Shown in pieces: positions 34,926 through 43,570 of a DNA stretch of 61,626 nt (position 1 is the first letter of the stretch; each line of letters begins with the position of its first letter). A program made the translations under genes and the position numbers. Below the pieces are notes generated by a model. It ran no database searches. It saw only the letters and a program-made list of their open reading frames with translations, and was not told where the DNA came from. The stretch comes from a virus. The stretch is taken from positions 1 to 61,626 of the IMG/VR virus record IMGVR_UViG_3300036853_000113; one strand, given 5' to 3'.

Positions 34926-36099
34926 CACCGCTACGACGACAGAGAACGGCAACAACCTCGCGCTTCAGATTCCCGGCGAGGCAAACATCGCGAGCAGCAC
35001 AGCGCGCGTGCAGGCTGAGACGCAGGCCGCAATCATGGTGTCGCAGCGCTTCCGCCGCAGCGAATCGCAGGCGCGTCAGGAACTGCTCACCGCAGTCAAG
35101 GCGTCGCCCAGGTTGGCAGAGAAGGCGACCTATAGCTTCCCTCGAGGGAAGAAGCAGGATCCGGTCACGAAAGAATGGGTCGAGAACATCGTCAGCGGCC
35201 CGTCGACGTACATTGCGCGCGAGGCTGCTCGTGTCTGGGGCAACCTCGTCTACGGCACAGAGATTGTTCGCGAGACGGACAACGAGCGCCAGATTCGCAG
35301 CTACGCATGGGACATGCAAAGCAACATGCGCTGCGTGGCTGAGGCTACTTTCAAAAAGCTGATTCAGCGTAACCGCTGGGTCACCAAGAACAATCAGCGC
35401 GAGAAGATCGTCGAGTGGGTCGAGCCTGATGAGCGTGACCTGCGCGAGCTGTCGAACAAGTACGCCTCGATTGGCGAGCGTAACTGCATTCTGAAAGTCA
35501 TCCCAGCGCACCTGATTGACGAGGTGCTCGAAGCCGCAGCACAGTCGACGAAAGAGGAAGCGGCGAAACATCCCGAAGCCGTGCGTGCGAAGCTCGCAGA
35601 CGCCTTCCTGTCGATTGGCGTCAGCGTGGCGATGCTGGAGGACTACCTTCAGCACCCGCTCAAGGAAACGACGCCTGACCAGATCACGACGCTGCGCTCG
35701 ATGTTCACGGCGATGCGCGAAGGCACGGCGGTCTGGGATGACTTCAGGATTTCGACGACACTCCCGACCGAGGAAGAGGTTCCGCAGCTGCCTCAGTTAC
35801 GCGAGCTGGCGAAGAAACTGCACTGGAACGAGGCGAAGCTCAGCAGCGAAATTGGGCGCAATTTGACCGACATCAGCAAGCTCGTGGCTGCGATGTCTGA
35901 ACTGGCAGCGAAGGCTTCTGCGCCCAAGGCCGCTACTGCGAGTGCCAGCGAGAACAAGCAAGCAGCCGCGCCACAAGCGCAGACTACAGCGACTGCTGAC
36001 GCATCTGCACCCAAGTCAGAAATTCTCCCCCCTGCTGAAAAGCGCACATCACCAAAGACGTCCGCACAAGGCAAACTTGGCGGCCCACAGGATTTCTGA
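34915..36099 (+). CDS. Recombination-associated protein (annealing-protein candidate)
   Basis: The core of this 394-residue protein includes RFRRSESQARQELLTAVKAS, LAEKATYSFPRGKK, STYIAREAARVWGNLVYGTE, YAWDMQSNMRCVAEATF and GERNCILKVIPAHLID. These blocks belong to a widespread phage family that usually sits beside a PD-(D/E)XK nuclease, as it does here. By analogy with RecT/RecE pairs it may be the single-strand annealing partner. The last 70 residues are Ala/Pro/Lys-rich and disordered. No catalytic motif is seen, so function is inferred from context. Confidence 0.6.
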   Translation: MPSDTATTTENGNNLALQIPGEANIASSTARVQAETQAAIMVSQRFRRSESQARQELLTAVKASPRLAEKATYSFPRGKKQDPVTKEWVENIVSGPSTYIAREAARVWGNLVYGTEIVRETDNERQIRSYAWDMQSNMRCVAEATFKKLIQRNRWVTKNNQREKIVEWVEPDERDLRELSNKYASIGERNCILKVIPAHLIDEVLEAAAQSTKEEAAKHPEAVRAKLADAFLSIGVSVAMLEDYLQHPLKETTPDQITTLRSMFTAMREGTAVWDDFRISTTLPTEEEVPQLPQLRELAKKLHWNEAKLSSEIGRNLTDISKLVAAMSELAAKASAPKAATASASENKQAAAPQAQTTATADASAPKSEILPPAEKRTSPKTSAQGKLGGPQDF

Positions 36100-36113
36100 G
36101 GAGTCACACGACC

Positions 36114-36401
36114 ATGCCCTTTCCCGAAGATGAGATTGCTGAAGTACAGTCGCCAATAGCGAGACCAATAGCGAAACACCTTCGCATCGCGCGCGAGCTG
36201 GTCGGGTTAGACCCGATCTGTGCTCCCGGCCCCGTTCTCCGCACGCCTGCCTTAAACGAGATACAACTCACTGCCTATCGCGTGTGGCAACTCGCAGGCG
36301 AACCACTCGACGACGAGAAGGAAACGCTCACCATCTGGCTTGCCGCTGAAGAGGTGTTGCAGCACCTGCCCGAACCGTACCCGATTCCAACCGAAGGTTA
36401 A
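36114..36401 (+). CDS. DUF2934-like small protein
   Basis: This 95-residue protein contains IQLTAYRVWQLAGEPLDDEK followed by LTIWLAAEEVL, close to the AYELW...G...W..AE pattern of DUF2934, a family frequent in Acidobacteriota and proteobacteria. A GAGGAG site precedes the ATG. It lies between the annealing-protein candidate and the nuclease; its function is unknown. Confidence 0.6.
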   Translation: MPFPEDEIAEVQSPIARPIAKHLRIARELVGLDPICAPGPVLRTPALNEIQLTAYRVWQLAGEPLDDEKETLTIWLAAEEVLQHLPEPYPIPTEG

Positions 36402-36408
36402 AACACGT

Positions 36409-37527
36409 ATGCCTGGACCGTCTCTTCATCTCGCTGTTACGACGCCGACAGAGCCGCCGCCACTTTCGCAATCGATGTACGAGGCGATGGCGTGTCCGGC
36501 GTCGTATCAGGCGCAATACATTCACGGCATTCAATCGCCGCCGAATGAGTTCTCCGTACTCGGCCAGGAGTGCCACCACGCGATGTCGGTCTACACTGCA
36601 CATCTGCGCGCCTCTGATCTCAGCGAAGACTGGGATTACTTCATGACGCTGCTGCCTTATTTCACCATTGAGGCGCAGGAGATTCTTTCAGGCTTCATCG
36701 GTTCGATGAAGTTCAACCCGCAGACGATCCTGACGACGGAGATGCGGTTCTATGACGAGGATGCAGCTGGCACGCCTGACCTCGTGACGATGGAGTCGCC
36801 GGAAAACGCGACGATCTTGGACTATAAAAACTACTTCGAAATGATTGACCCTGACACGTTTCAATCGAAGCTCTATCCCCTTCTGCTCTTCCGTCACAAC
36901 CCCAATTTGAAGACAGTTCGCTTCGTGCTCGTCTTCCTGCGCTACGGTCGCACGCGCGAGGTTATATGGACGCGCGAACAGGTGCCGATGCTGGAGCGCA
37001 CGCTTCGCGATGCGCGAGTCAGACAGAAGGAACTGCACAACATCGAAGGACTGGCGCAGGCTATCCCCGGAAAGACTTGCGAATATTGCCCACTGCTGCG
37101 CACAGCTCGCTGTCAGGTGAACGACTGGAATCCCTACGCGACGATGACCGATGAAGAGCGCCTGCGGTACGTCATTTACACCCGCGCAGCACTCGCATCG
37201 AGCACTGCGATTCTCAGGCAGGCGACGCGCTTCAGAGCAATTACGGTTGCCGATGGGAATGGCAAGCAGTATGAAGCGCGTTTCGTGGCCGGCGAAAAGC
37301 GCACGCTGCCGCTGATGCCGACGCTGAAGGTCATCGAGCAGCACGCAGACGAGTCAGGCGAAGACTTGACCGACAAGCTGATGGTGTCGAAGACGTCACT
37401 CGGTAGCCTGCGCAGCGCGAAGAAGCGCGTGCTGCTGGATCAGGCGCTGCGCGACATTGAGCTAGTGAAACCTGTCACCGCATTCAAGATCAGCCGCATA
37501 AACCCAGAGCATCCTGACGAGGAGTAA
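36409..37527 (+). CDS. PD-(D/E)XK exonuclease with Fe-S cluster motif (Cas4/AddB-like)
   Basis: This 372-residue protein has a nuclease core GTPDLVTM (Asp near 124) followed by ATILDYKNYFEM, the D-x-K pair of PD-(D/E)XK nucleases. A cysteine near residue 29 (EAMACPASYQ) and the cluster CEYCPLLRTARC at 224-235 give the four-Cys layout of Cas4/AddB Fe-S nucleases. It probably resects DNA ends for the upstream annealing-protein candidate. Its stop is followed directly by the first repeat array. The start is the ATG after AAGG. Confidence 0.82.
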   Translation: MPGPSLHLAVTTPTEPPPLSQSMYEAMACPASYQAQYIHGIQSPPNEFSVLGQECHHAMSVYTAHLRASDLSEDWDYFMTLLPYFTIEAQEILSGFIGSMKFNPQTILTTEMRFYDEDAAGTPDLVTMESPENATILDYKNYFEMIDPDTFQSKLYPLLLFRHNPNLKTVRFVLVFLRYGRTREVIWTREQVPMLERTLRDARVRQKELHNIEGLAQAIPGKTCEYCPLLRTARCQVNDWNPYATMTDEERLRYVIYTRAALASSTAILRQATRFRAITVADGNGKQYEARFVAGEKRTLPLMPTLKVIEQHADESGEDLTDKLMVSKTSLGSLRSAKKRVLLDQALRDIELVKPVTAFKISRINPEHPDEE

Positions 37528-37705
37528 CGCGCCAGCGAGTGAAAGTTATCCATAACCCGCCGAGAGCACCAATGAAGGCGAGTGAGCCACAATCCGCGAG
37601 AGCACCATGGGTAATGAGCGAACCATGTCCGGCGAGAGCACCAACAACGGAGAGTGAACCACCGAGGATGAGAGCACCAGAAAACATGAGTGAACCCGAT
37701 GACAA
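37528..37705 (+). repeat. Family A repeat array 1 (18-bp step, alternating 10-mers)
   Basis: Eight clear units start at 37562, 37580, 37598, 37616, 37634, 37652, 37670 and 37688, all exactly 18 bp apart. They alternate GAGAGCACCA and GAGYGARCCA, each followed by 8 unrelated bases. Weaker units ending in CCA precede them back to the stop of the nuclease gene. The last unit ends directly before the ATG of the next gene at 37699. There is no dyad or terminator, and the orientation matches transcription. Confidence 0.9.
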
Positions 37706-37944
37706 CCACAAACACAGCAACGATTGAGCGCGAGATTGACGACTTCTACGCTTCGGCCCTGCGCTACGGCGAAGTGATTCGCGTGTCGACGCGCCGCAAG
37801 GCCCTCGAGGAAGTTCTTTCGCTCGCGCGCGAGTGCCCGACCATCGACACATTCGTCGTCATCCTTCGCGACCTAATCAATCAAGGCGCAGTCGTAGCGC
37901 CGCCACCGCCACACAGACCAGCAAGGAGACATGCTGCCCGATGA
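37699..37944 (+). CDS. Hypothetical protein, 81 residues
   Basis: It starts at the ATG immediately after the repeat array; a GTG three codons upstream lies in the last repeat unit. The sequence IEREIDDFYASALRYGEVIR and ARECPTIDTFVVILRDLIN is helical and acidic, ending in a Pro/Arg/His tail. Its stop overlaps the start of the Rad50-like gene (ATGA), implying coupled translation. No family is recognised. Confidence 0.6.
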   Translation: MTTTNTATIEREIDDFYASALRYGEVIRVSTRRKALEEVLSLARECPTIDTFVVILRDLINQGAVVAPPPPHRPARRHAAR

Positions 37945-39824
37945 AAGTGAGCAAAGCAAAGTTGAAACATTTCCGCAGCCACCGCCATACTGTGCTGCAA
38001 TTCGAGCGCGTGAACTTCCTTCGCGGCCTGAACAAGAGTGGGAAGTCGAGCGTCGCGCAGGCAATCGAGATGGCTCTCAGTGGCCGCTGCTCGCTGACTG
38101 ATGAAGGCGGCAGAGGCTGGGAGCAGCTCATCGAAGAAGGTGCGCAGACAGCCACGATCGTGCTGGAGTGTCCTGCGTTCACGGTCACGCTGACGCTCGA
38201 CCGCACAGTCGGTCGCACGTTCAAGGTCGAGCTTCCCGGCACGACCATCCTCGGCAAGCAGGCGCAGGATTGGCTCGCAGAGAAGATTGCGCCGCCTGAC
38301 GTGATCAATGCCGCCCTGAACGCATGGCGCTTCATTCGCATGGACGAGAAAGATCAGGCGTCACTACTAGCGCGCGTTCTGCTGCCTGCGAAGCTGGAGC
38401 TAAGTCAGGAAGTATCCGACTGGCTCGGTGCAAACCGCCTGTCGGTGGTCGAGCGCCCGACACTCTTCGCCACCATCGAGGCGACGCATAAGGCCATCAG
38501 CTTCGCGCGGACTGAGGTTAATCGCAAGCTGCGCGACCTGAAGGCGATTGTCGAGCCCGATGAGGTCACAGGCAGTCGTGATGCAGTCAAGGCGAAGCTT
38601 GGCGACTTGCAGGCGCAGCAGACCGAAGCGAACCGGAAGCTGCTCGCGCTGTCGACGCGCGAGACTGCTGACCGGATGACCGCTGACCAGAAACTGATGT
38701 ACGAGCGAGACATCGACGCGCGCACGAAGGTGCTTACCGAGCTTCCCCCGCTCCTGTCGGCGAAAGCAGTCGAGAAGCTCGAAGCAGCTGCCCGGCTGGG
38801 GGTTCGTCACGCAGAGGTCCGCGCGTTGTTAGCTGCTGAGCGCCTCGCCCTGACGTCGGCTGAGCAGGACGTGGAGAAGCTCAGCAAGGACGACGAAACA
38901 GGCGTCTGCCCTACCTGCAAGGCCACGCTGACAGAAGCCTCGCGCAAGGCTATGTTCGCTCCGTACATGAGCAGGCTGAACGACGTTCACGCCACCATCA
39001 AGCGCTTAGAGAAGGAACTGAAAGACACCAGCGACAGCGAAGAAGCAGCGGCCCAGCTCGCGGCCCACAAGAACGAGGTACGACGTCGCGAGGAACTGCG
39101 CGAGACGCTGGAGCAGCTGCGGGAACGTCACGCCACACTCTTCGCTGTGAGAGAGCGCGAGCCGCTCGACTTCACTGAGACGGCTGAGCAGTTGCAGACA
39201 GAACTCGAAGCCTTGAAGCAGCGCATCATTCGCGGCCTCGATGTGCTGGTGAAGATGGTCGAGGCCGAGGAAGCTGTCAAGCTCTACAAGTCGCAGATGG
39301 CAGAGCGCCAGAAGGCCGAAGCCAGGTTGTCCGAGCTGGAGAAACTGCTCGACTACTTCGGCCCCAGCGGTATCAAGGCGAAGCTCATCGCAGAGCGCCT
39401 GAGCCTCTTTACAGAGCGCGTGAACGCTGTCCTGCAATGGTGGGGTTATTCACTTTCATTCACTATCGAGCCCTACAGTCTGCGCATCACTGAGGCCGAT
39501 ACCCCGCACATCAGCCTGACACCGAATCAGCTGAGCGAAAGTGAGAGTTACCGGCTTGGCATCGCCTTCGCGGTTGCAATCGCGCAGTGGACCGGCCTGC
39601 GGTTTCTCATCGCCGACGCAGCTGACATCCTCGACAAGTATGACAAGTGGAACTTGGCGCAGGCGCTGCTGGAGTCTGACCTCGACCAAGCCATCGTAAC
39701 GTCGACCGGCATCGCTCCTGTGTTCGAAGCAGAGGGTACGGCCTTTTACACGCTGTCGAAAACAGGCGGCATCACGGCAACAGAACTGGACGCGCAGACA
39801 AGTCTCGCGACAACGAGCGTATGA
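37941..39824 (+). CDS. Rad50/SbcC-like ATPase with zinc hook
   Basis: This 627-residue protein has Walker A LRGLNKSGKSS near residue 30, two long coiled-coil arms, and a zinc-hook motif GVCPTCKATL near residue 322. The ABC-type signature LSESESYRLG lies near 530 and Walker B RFLIADAADILDKYD near 555. The residue after the Walker B aspartate is Ala instead of the catalytic Glu, so ATP turnover may be altered. No SbcD/Mre11 partner is visible; the nearby Cas4-like nuclease could substitute. It likely acts in DNA end processing during recombination-dependent replication. Confidence 0.82.
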   Translation: MKVSKAKLKHFRSHRHTVLQFERVNFLRGLNKSGKSSVAQAIEMALSGRCSLTDEGGRGWEQLIEEGAQTATIVLECPAFTVTLTLDRTVGRTFKVELPGTTILGKQAQDWLAEKIAPPDVINAALNAWRFIRMDEKDQASLLARVLLPAKLELSQEVSDWLGANRLSVVERPTLFATIEATHKAISFARTEVNRKLRDLKAIVEPDEVTGSRDAVKAKLGDLQAQQTEANRKLLALSTRETADRMTADQKLMYERDIDARTKVLTELPPLLSAKAVEKLEAAARLGVRHAEVRALLAAERLALTSAEQDVEKLSKDDETGVCPTCKATLTEASRKAMFAPYMSRLNDVHATIKRLEKELKDTSDSEEAAAQLAAHKNEVRRREELRETLEQLRERHATLFAVREREPLDFTETAEQLQTELEALKQRIIRGLDVLVKMVEAEEAVKLYKSQMAERQKAEARLSELEKLLDYFGPSGIKAKLIAERLSLFTERVNAVLQWWGYSLSFTIEPYSLRITEADTPHISLTPNQLSESESYRLGIAFAVAIAQWTGLRFLIADAADILDKYDKWNLAQALLESDLDQAIVTSTGIAPVFEAEGTAFYTLSKTGGITATELDAQTSLATTSV

Positions 39825-40282
39825 CGAAAACAGAGTACGCGGAATATCTTCAATCCGAGCACTGGAAACGACTTCGACGTGAGGCGATTACTGACTGTCC
39901 TGAGTGCTTTCGCTGCGGGATTCCGCGCGACCTTGCGCGGGAGATTTATGACCAGGACTTACACGTTCATCACAAGCGATACAACCTCTGGCGTGAAGAC
40001 CTGAGTGATTTAGAAGTGCTGTGTCGCCGTTGTCATGACATCGAGACACACGGCGGCACGAGGATTCGACAGGCTCCCGGTTACCCCGCGCCAGATCTGC
40101 GACAGGTGATCTCCGAGCCTCCGTGTGAAGTCGTGGTGTATCGCAGCGGCTTCGGTCATCCGGTTATTAGACAGGCTGCTGGCGTCGGAGAACTTGAGGA
40201 CGCCCGCATCTATCTGCGGCAAGGCGATTTGCCGAGACTGATTCGCGCGCTAGTTGCCCTGGAGCGTGGTCGTGCTGAATGA
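39821..40282 (+). CDS. HNH endonuclease
   Basis: In this 153-residue protein the order CPECFRCGI, LHVHHKRYNLWREDLSDLEV and LCRRCHDIETHGG gives two Cys pairs around the catalytic HH, a standard HNH core. The N-terminus (YLQSEHWKRLRREAI) is also typical. The ATG overlaps the upstream stop and its own stop overlaps the initiator start (ATGA both times). It may be a replication/recombination nuclease or a free-standing homing-type gene. Seamless coupling argues for an integrated role. Confidence 0.82.
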   Translation: MTKTEYAEYLQSEHWKRLRREAITDCPECFRCGIPRDLAREIYDQDLHVHHKRYNLWREDLSDLEVLCRRCHDIETHGGTRIRQAPGYPAPDLRQVISEPPCEVVVYRSGFGHPVIRQAAGVGELEDARIYLRQGDLPRLIRALVALERGRAE

Positions 40283-41196
40283 CAACTTACAGAATCCCAA
40301 TCAGCAATGGGATCTTCGCTCATCGTAAGCGGATCGGGGCAGCGATATGGGTATTTCTGTGGCTGATCGACAAGACGACGAAAGAGGTGGAAGCAGTGGA
40401 CGGTGAAAGCATGGACGGCTTGGTATTCGGTGGTCGCCCGGTCACGATGAGCGCAGTCGCCGGAGACCTACAAATGTCGATCAACGGCGTCCGTGATCAG
40501 CTTAGTCAGCTTTTGAAAGGTGGTTATATCCGGGCGATTCAACATGGTGCCGGAATTGCAAATGGGTACGCAGTTCTTAACTCGAAAAAATGGGGCAGGA
40601 GCGGTACCCACGAGGAAGAGTCTGAAGCTGTAGTAGACCCCACCGGAAAACTGGAGGGGTCCACCGGAAAAGTAGAGGGGCCACCCATCGGAAAAGTAGA
40701 GGGGGTCCACCGGAAAACTGTGGGGGGTCCACCGGAAAACTGTGGGGGGTCCACCGGAAAACTCCCACAGCATAATAGGAAAGACAATACAAACAATACA
40801 AAACAATCCAATACAACCAACGGAGAGTTGACGGGGGATCTGACTCTGTTCGGTGACGACTTCCTGACTCCCGAGCAGGCGAAGGCTCGTGCGGAGTCTG
40901 AAGCGCTAGCTAAGGTCTGGAATCACTACCTCGAACAGACTGGCCGCAACAGCAACATTTACGAGTTCTCCGAGTCGCGACGCGATAAGGGTCTGCTTCG
41001 CCTGAGAGAGTGCGCACAGAAGGCTGGTGGCGACTACGACAAAGCCGCCCAGCTGATGTGTGTCTCTATCGACGCGCTCGTTGCTTCCGACTGGCACGCG
41101 GGCCGTGATCCGAGAACTCACGGTAAACGATACCTCGATTGGGAACGCAACTTGTTCAAGAGCTATGACCAGATGGAAAAGTGGTGGAACGAATGA
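40279..41196 (+). CDS. Replication initiator, lambda O-like, with internal origin repeats
   Basis: This 305-residue protein has an N-terminal winged helix at residues 1-100 (GAAIWVFLWLIDKTTKEVEA, then VTMSAVAGDLQMSINGVRDQ with LSQLLKGGYIRAI). A low-complexity linker at 115-190 is coded by six DNA iterons and an A-rich stretch. The C-terminal helical domain at 200-305 is LAKVWNHYLEQTGRNSNIYE and YLDWERNLFKSYDQ. Carrying the origin inside the initiator gene is the plan of lambda O. The downstream primase-helicase overlaps by 4 bases. It should bind the iterons and load the helicase. Confidence 0.82.
   Translation: MTTYRIPISNGIFAHRKRIGAAIWVFLWLIDKTTKEVEAVDGESMDGLVFGGRPVTMSAVAGDLQMSINGVRDQLSQLLKGGYIRAIQHGAGIANGYAVLNSKKWGRSGTHEEESEAVVDPTGKLEGSTGKVEGPPIGKVEGVHRKTVGGPPENCGGSTGKLPQHNRKDNTNNTKQSNTTNGELTGDLTLFGDDFLTPEQAKARAESEALAKVWNHYLEQTGRNSNIYEFSESRRDKGLLRLRECAQKAGGDYDKAAQLMCVSIDALVASDWHAGRDPRTHGKRYLDWERNLFKSYDQMEKWWNE
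40640..40825 (+). repeat. Six iterons plus A-rich stretch: candidate replication origin
   Basis: Units of the form CCACCGGAAAAST-GNGGGGGT begin at 40640, 40661, 40685, 40707, 40729 and 40751, with steps of 21, 24, 22, 22 and 22 bp. The last two full units are identical. Because 22 is not a multiple of 3, the repeats are translated in changing frames, so the DNA sequence and not the protein repeat is conserved. From about 40771 to 40825 follows a stretch very rich in A and nearly free of G and T on this strand, a likely unwinding element. Confidence 0.8.
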
Positions 41197-42953
41197 CGCT
41201 GAGCTTCGAACAGATTCGCGCATACTTCGAGCACCTGTTGCCGGGTCAGCGGATCGGAACGCGCAATAAGCTTTCGGTGAAGTGTCCCTTCCATGACGAC
41301 CGCACGCCCTCGATGACGTTGTTCCTTGATGGAGCTGGAGGCGCGCACTGCAACGGCTGCGGCGCTGGTGGAAACATCTTCCAGCTTGAGGCGAGGCGCT
41401 CTGGCTGCACGCTGGCGGAGGCGGAAGCGAAGGTCGCGGAGATCACTGGAGCACGCGCGTCCTTCGGCAGCTATGCAAAACTGGGCCCTGTCATTGCCGC
41501 TTACGACTACCGTGACAGCGACTGGGTAGTGCTCTATCAGAAACGCCGCTATCAGCCTGAAGGCGAGCCAAAGACGTTCCGCGTATATCGGCCAACTGAT
41601 TCGGGTAACTGGGTCAGCGGCATCGACGCACCTGATGAGCCACCCACAAAGCGCGTGCTCTACAACCTACCGTTGCTCATCACGGCGAATGTTGCCATTG
41701 TCTGCGAGGGTGAGAAGGACTGCGAGAACGTCGCTCACTGCGGACTCTGGACACAGCGCAGCACTCTTCGTGCCGCGACAACCTGCAACTTCGACGGCGC
41801 ATGGCGAACAGGAGAAAAGGCAAAGTGGCTACCACACTACAATCCGTTTTTCGCAGGCAAGCTGGTTATCGTGTTCGTCGACAATGACGAGTCAGGCACA
41901 GTCTGGTCGCAGACTGTTGCGGCAAGCATTTACCCGTATGCGTATCAGGTGAAGATCGTCACGCTGCCGGGACTACCGGAAAAGGGCGACGTCTCCGACT
42001 GGCTTCTCACCCACACAACAGTAGAACTTGAAGAGCAGATAGGGCGCGCGAGGGCATGGCGTCCACTGGTTGAGCAGCGCGCGTTCAGTATGTTTCAGGA
42101 CGCTGTAGAGTTCGCGGCTGAGGCCGACAAAACAGTCGACTGGCTCGTGACTGGCGTCATCCCCAGAGCAGGCAACGGAATCATCGGCGGCCATCCCAAG
42201 GCTTCAAAGAGTTTCACTGCGTTAGACATCGCGATTGCCGCGAGCTGTGGTGCTCCCTGGATGGGACATGCGATCTCGACTCGTGTACGGACGGCAGTTG
42301 TCAGCCGCGAAGATGAACCGGGTCTAACGCAACGCCGAATCAAAAAGCTCATCTGCGGTCGACCGGAATATCAACAGCTTGAAGGTTGGTGCCTGCTCAA
42401 CACGCGACGCCACACAGCCGACTTCAAGGTCACCAACGATCAGCAGATGGACTTGCTCATCGAGCAACTGGGACGCTTCAACGCGCAACTCGTCGTGCTC
42501 GACGTCTTCCGCACAATTCACGACGCTGAAGAAAACGACAACACTGAAGTGGCACGCGTGCTAGCGAAGGTTACGCGCATTCAGACTGAGCTTCGCTGTG
42601 CAGTCGCGCTCGTTCATCACATCGCCAAGGTCGACGAAGGCGACATCTTTAAGGGCCTCCGCGGAGCGAGCGCGATTCACGGATGGATGGAGTGGGGAAT
42701 CGGCATCAGTATCAGTAACCCAGAGAGCGAGGACAGAGCGGAGTACATCCGCCGCGCGGAGTTTGAAAGTAAAGAAGGCGCAGCGTCTCCGGTTTACTTC
42801 CAGATTTCAGAGTCTGCTGACAACTCCTCGGTCGAGCTGCGAAGCGTTCCCAGACCGGATAAGAAGACGACCGCGAAGCGTTCAGTTGCGTCGCAGAACA
42901 CAACCAACGCGTTGCTCTTACTGCCAGAGCGTGAGCGAAGGGATTTGATGTGA
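41193..42953 (+). CDS. Primase-helicase (CHC2 zinc finger, TOPRIM, RepA-type ATPase)
   Basis: This 586-residue protein has its start at the ATG overlapping the initiator stop (ATGA). The zinc finger is CPFHDD...HCNGCG (Cys31, His34, Cys53, Cys56). The TOPRIM domain shows NVAIVCEGEKDCENV and IVFVDNDESG near residues 175-235. The C-terminal RecA-like ATPase has GIIGGHPKASKSFTALDIAI near residue 330, AQLVVLDVFRTIHD near 435 and AVALVHHIAK near 475. It combines primer synthesis and DNA unwinding at the replication fork. Confidence 0.9.
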   Translation: MTLSFEQIRAYFEHLLPGQRIGTRNKLSVKCPFHDDRTPSMTLFLDGAGGAHCNGCGAGGNIFQLEARRSGCTLAEAEAKVAEITGARASFGSYAKLGPVIAAYDYRDSDWVVLYQKRRYQPEGEPKTFRVYRPTDSGNWVSGIDAPDEPPTKRVLYNLPLLITANVAIVCEGEKDCENVAHCGLWTQRSTLRAATTCNFDGAWRTGEKAKWLPHYNPFFAGKLVIVFVDNDESGTVWSQTVAASIYPYAYQVKIVTLPGLPEKGDVSDWLLTHTTVELEEQIGRARAWRPLVEQRAFSMFQDAVEFAAEADKTVDWLVTGVIPRAGNGIIGGHPKASKSFTALDIAIAASCGAPWMGHAISTRVRTAVVSREDEPGLTQRRIKKLICGRPEYQQLEGWCLLNTRRHTADFKVTNDQQMDLLIEQLGRFNAQLVVLDVFRTIHDAEENDNTEVARVLAKVTRIQTELRCAVALVHHIAKVDEGDIFKGLRGASAIHGWMEWGIGISISNPESEDRAEYIRRAEFESKEGAASPVYFQISESADNSSVELRSVPRPDKKTTAKRSVASQNTTNALLLLPERERRDLM

Positions 42954-43216
42954 TGAGACCGAAGACGTTACACGAGATGTGGCTGCACTTCGCTCTGATG
43001 ACGCTCGACGCGCGAGCGACTCAGGCGCAGATTGACGATACAGAGACTGCGTTCAAAGCTGGCGCGTCGTGCGTTCTGTTGGAGCAGTTCAACGTTGTCG
43101 CTGAGCTTCCAGACGCCGAAGGGTCGACAGCGCTGCGCGACTGGCTTCGCGAGTCGAACGAGCATTTCGCGAAGTATCGCACACCGAAGGAATCGAGAGA
43201 GAACACCCATGACTGA
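42953..43216 (+). CDS. Hypothetical protein, 87 residues
   Basis: It starts at the ATG that shares one base with the primase-helicase stop (TGATG). A helical, acidic protein (LHEMWLHFALMTLDARATQA, STALRDWLRESNEHF). The end overlaps the next gene by 8 bases. Tight coupling to replication genes suggests an accessory replication role, but no family is recognised. Confidence 0.6.
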   Translation: MRPKTLHEMWLHFALMTLDARATQAQIDDTETAFKAGASCVLLEQFNVVAELPDAEGSTALRDWLRESNEHFAKYRTPKESRENTHD

Positions 43217-43436
43217 CGACATTATCCTCGCACGCTTTGAGGCCATTGAAGACGACCTCCGCACCCTTCACGCAACCTTCGACGGCGCTCTGGTCGACAT
43301 GAACGACGTCACAGGCAAACTGAACAGCGTCATCACAGGCACGCTGGCAGGTAACGAACGCACCGAGCAGTTCATGGACGCGATGAACGTCATGCTGGCG
43401 CGCATCACGCTGATTTTGGACTCACTGAAGAAATGA
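43209..43436 (+). CDS. Hypothetical helical protein, 75 residues
   Basis: It starts at an ATG inside the previous gene's end. The sequence (DDIILARFEAIEDDLRTLHA, MDAMNVMLARITLILDSLKK) has heptad-like hydrophobic spacing and could form a short coiled coil. Directly after its stop comes the first pentamer array. There is no family match in memory. Confidence 0.55.
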   Translation: MTDDIILARFEAIEDDLRTLHATFDGALVDMNDVTGKLNSVITGTLAGNERTEQFMDAMNVMLARITLILDSLKK

Positions 43437-43565
43437 TCATGTCGCGGTAGGGCCAGCCTGGGCCCGGTATGGCGTGACTGGGCACGGCGGGGCAAGGCGA
43501 GGGCTCGCGTCCTCAGAGGCGCGAGCACAACACTAACGAACGATCTCACGGCGAAAGAGAGAGCT
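43437..43565 (+). repeat. Family B module 1: GGCNN pentamer run plus hairpin
   Basis: After the stop of the preceding gene, pentamers in register read GGTAG GGCCA GCCTG GGCCC GGTAT GGCGT GACTG GGCAC GGCGG GGCAA GGCGA. They end in a hairpin with arms GCTCGCG (43503-43509) and CGCGAGC (43520-43526) and an inner CCTC/GAGG pairing. An A/C-rich tail (CACAACACTAACGAACG) leads to the next gene. GG every five bases also fits a two-tier G-quadruplex pattern in RNA. Confidence 0.85.
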
Positions 43566-43570
43566 TCCCA

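Noticed and set aside
34675-35655. 326-residue minus-strand frame
   Set aside because: It lies opposite the zinc-finger and annealing-protein candidate genes, is rich in Arg/Cys/Leu as shadows of GC-rich genes are, and has no supporting motif.
43503-43526. Family B hairpins as simple intrinsic terminators
   Set aside because: None is followed by a T run; the tails are A-rich, and transcription must continue into downstream operon genes that have no other visible promoter.
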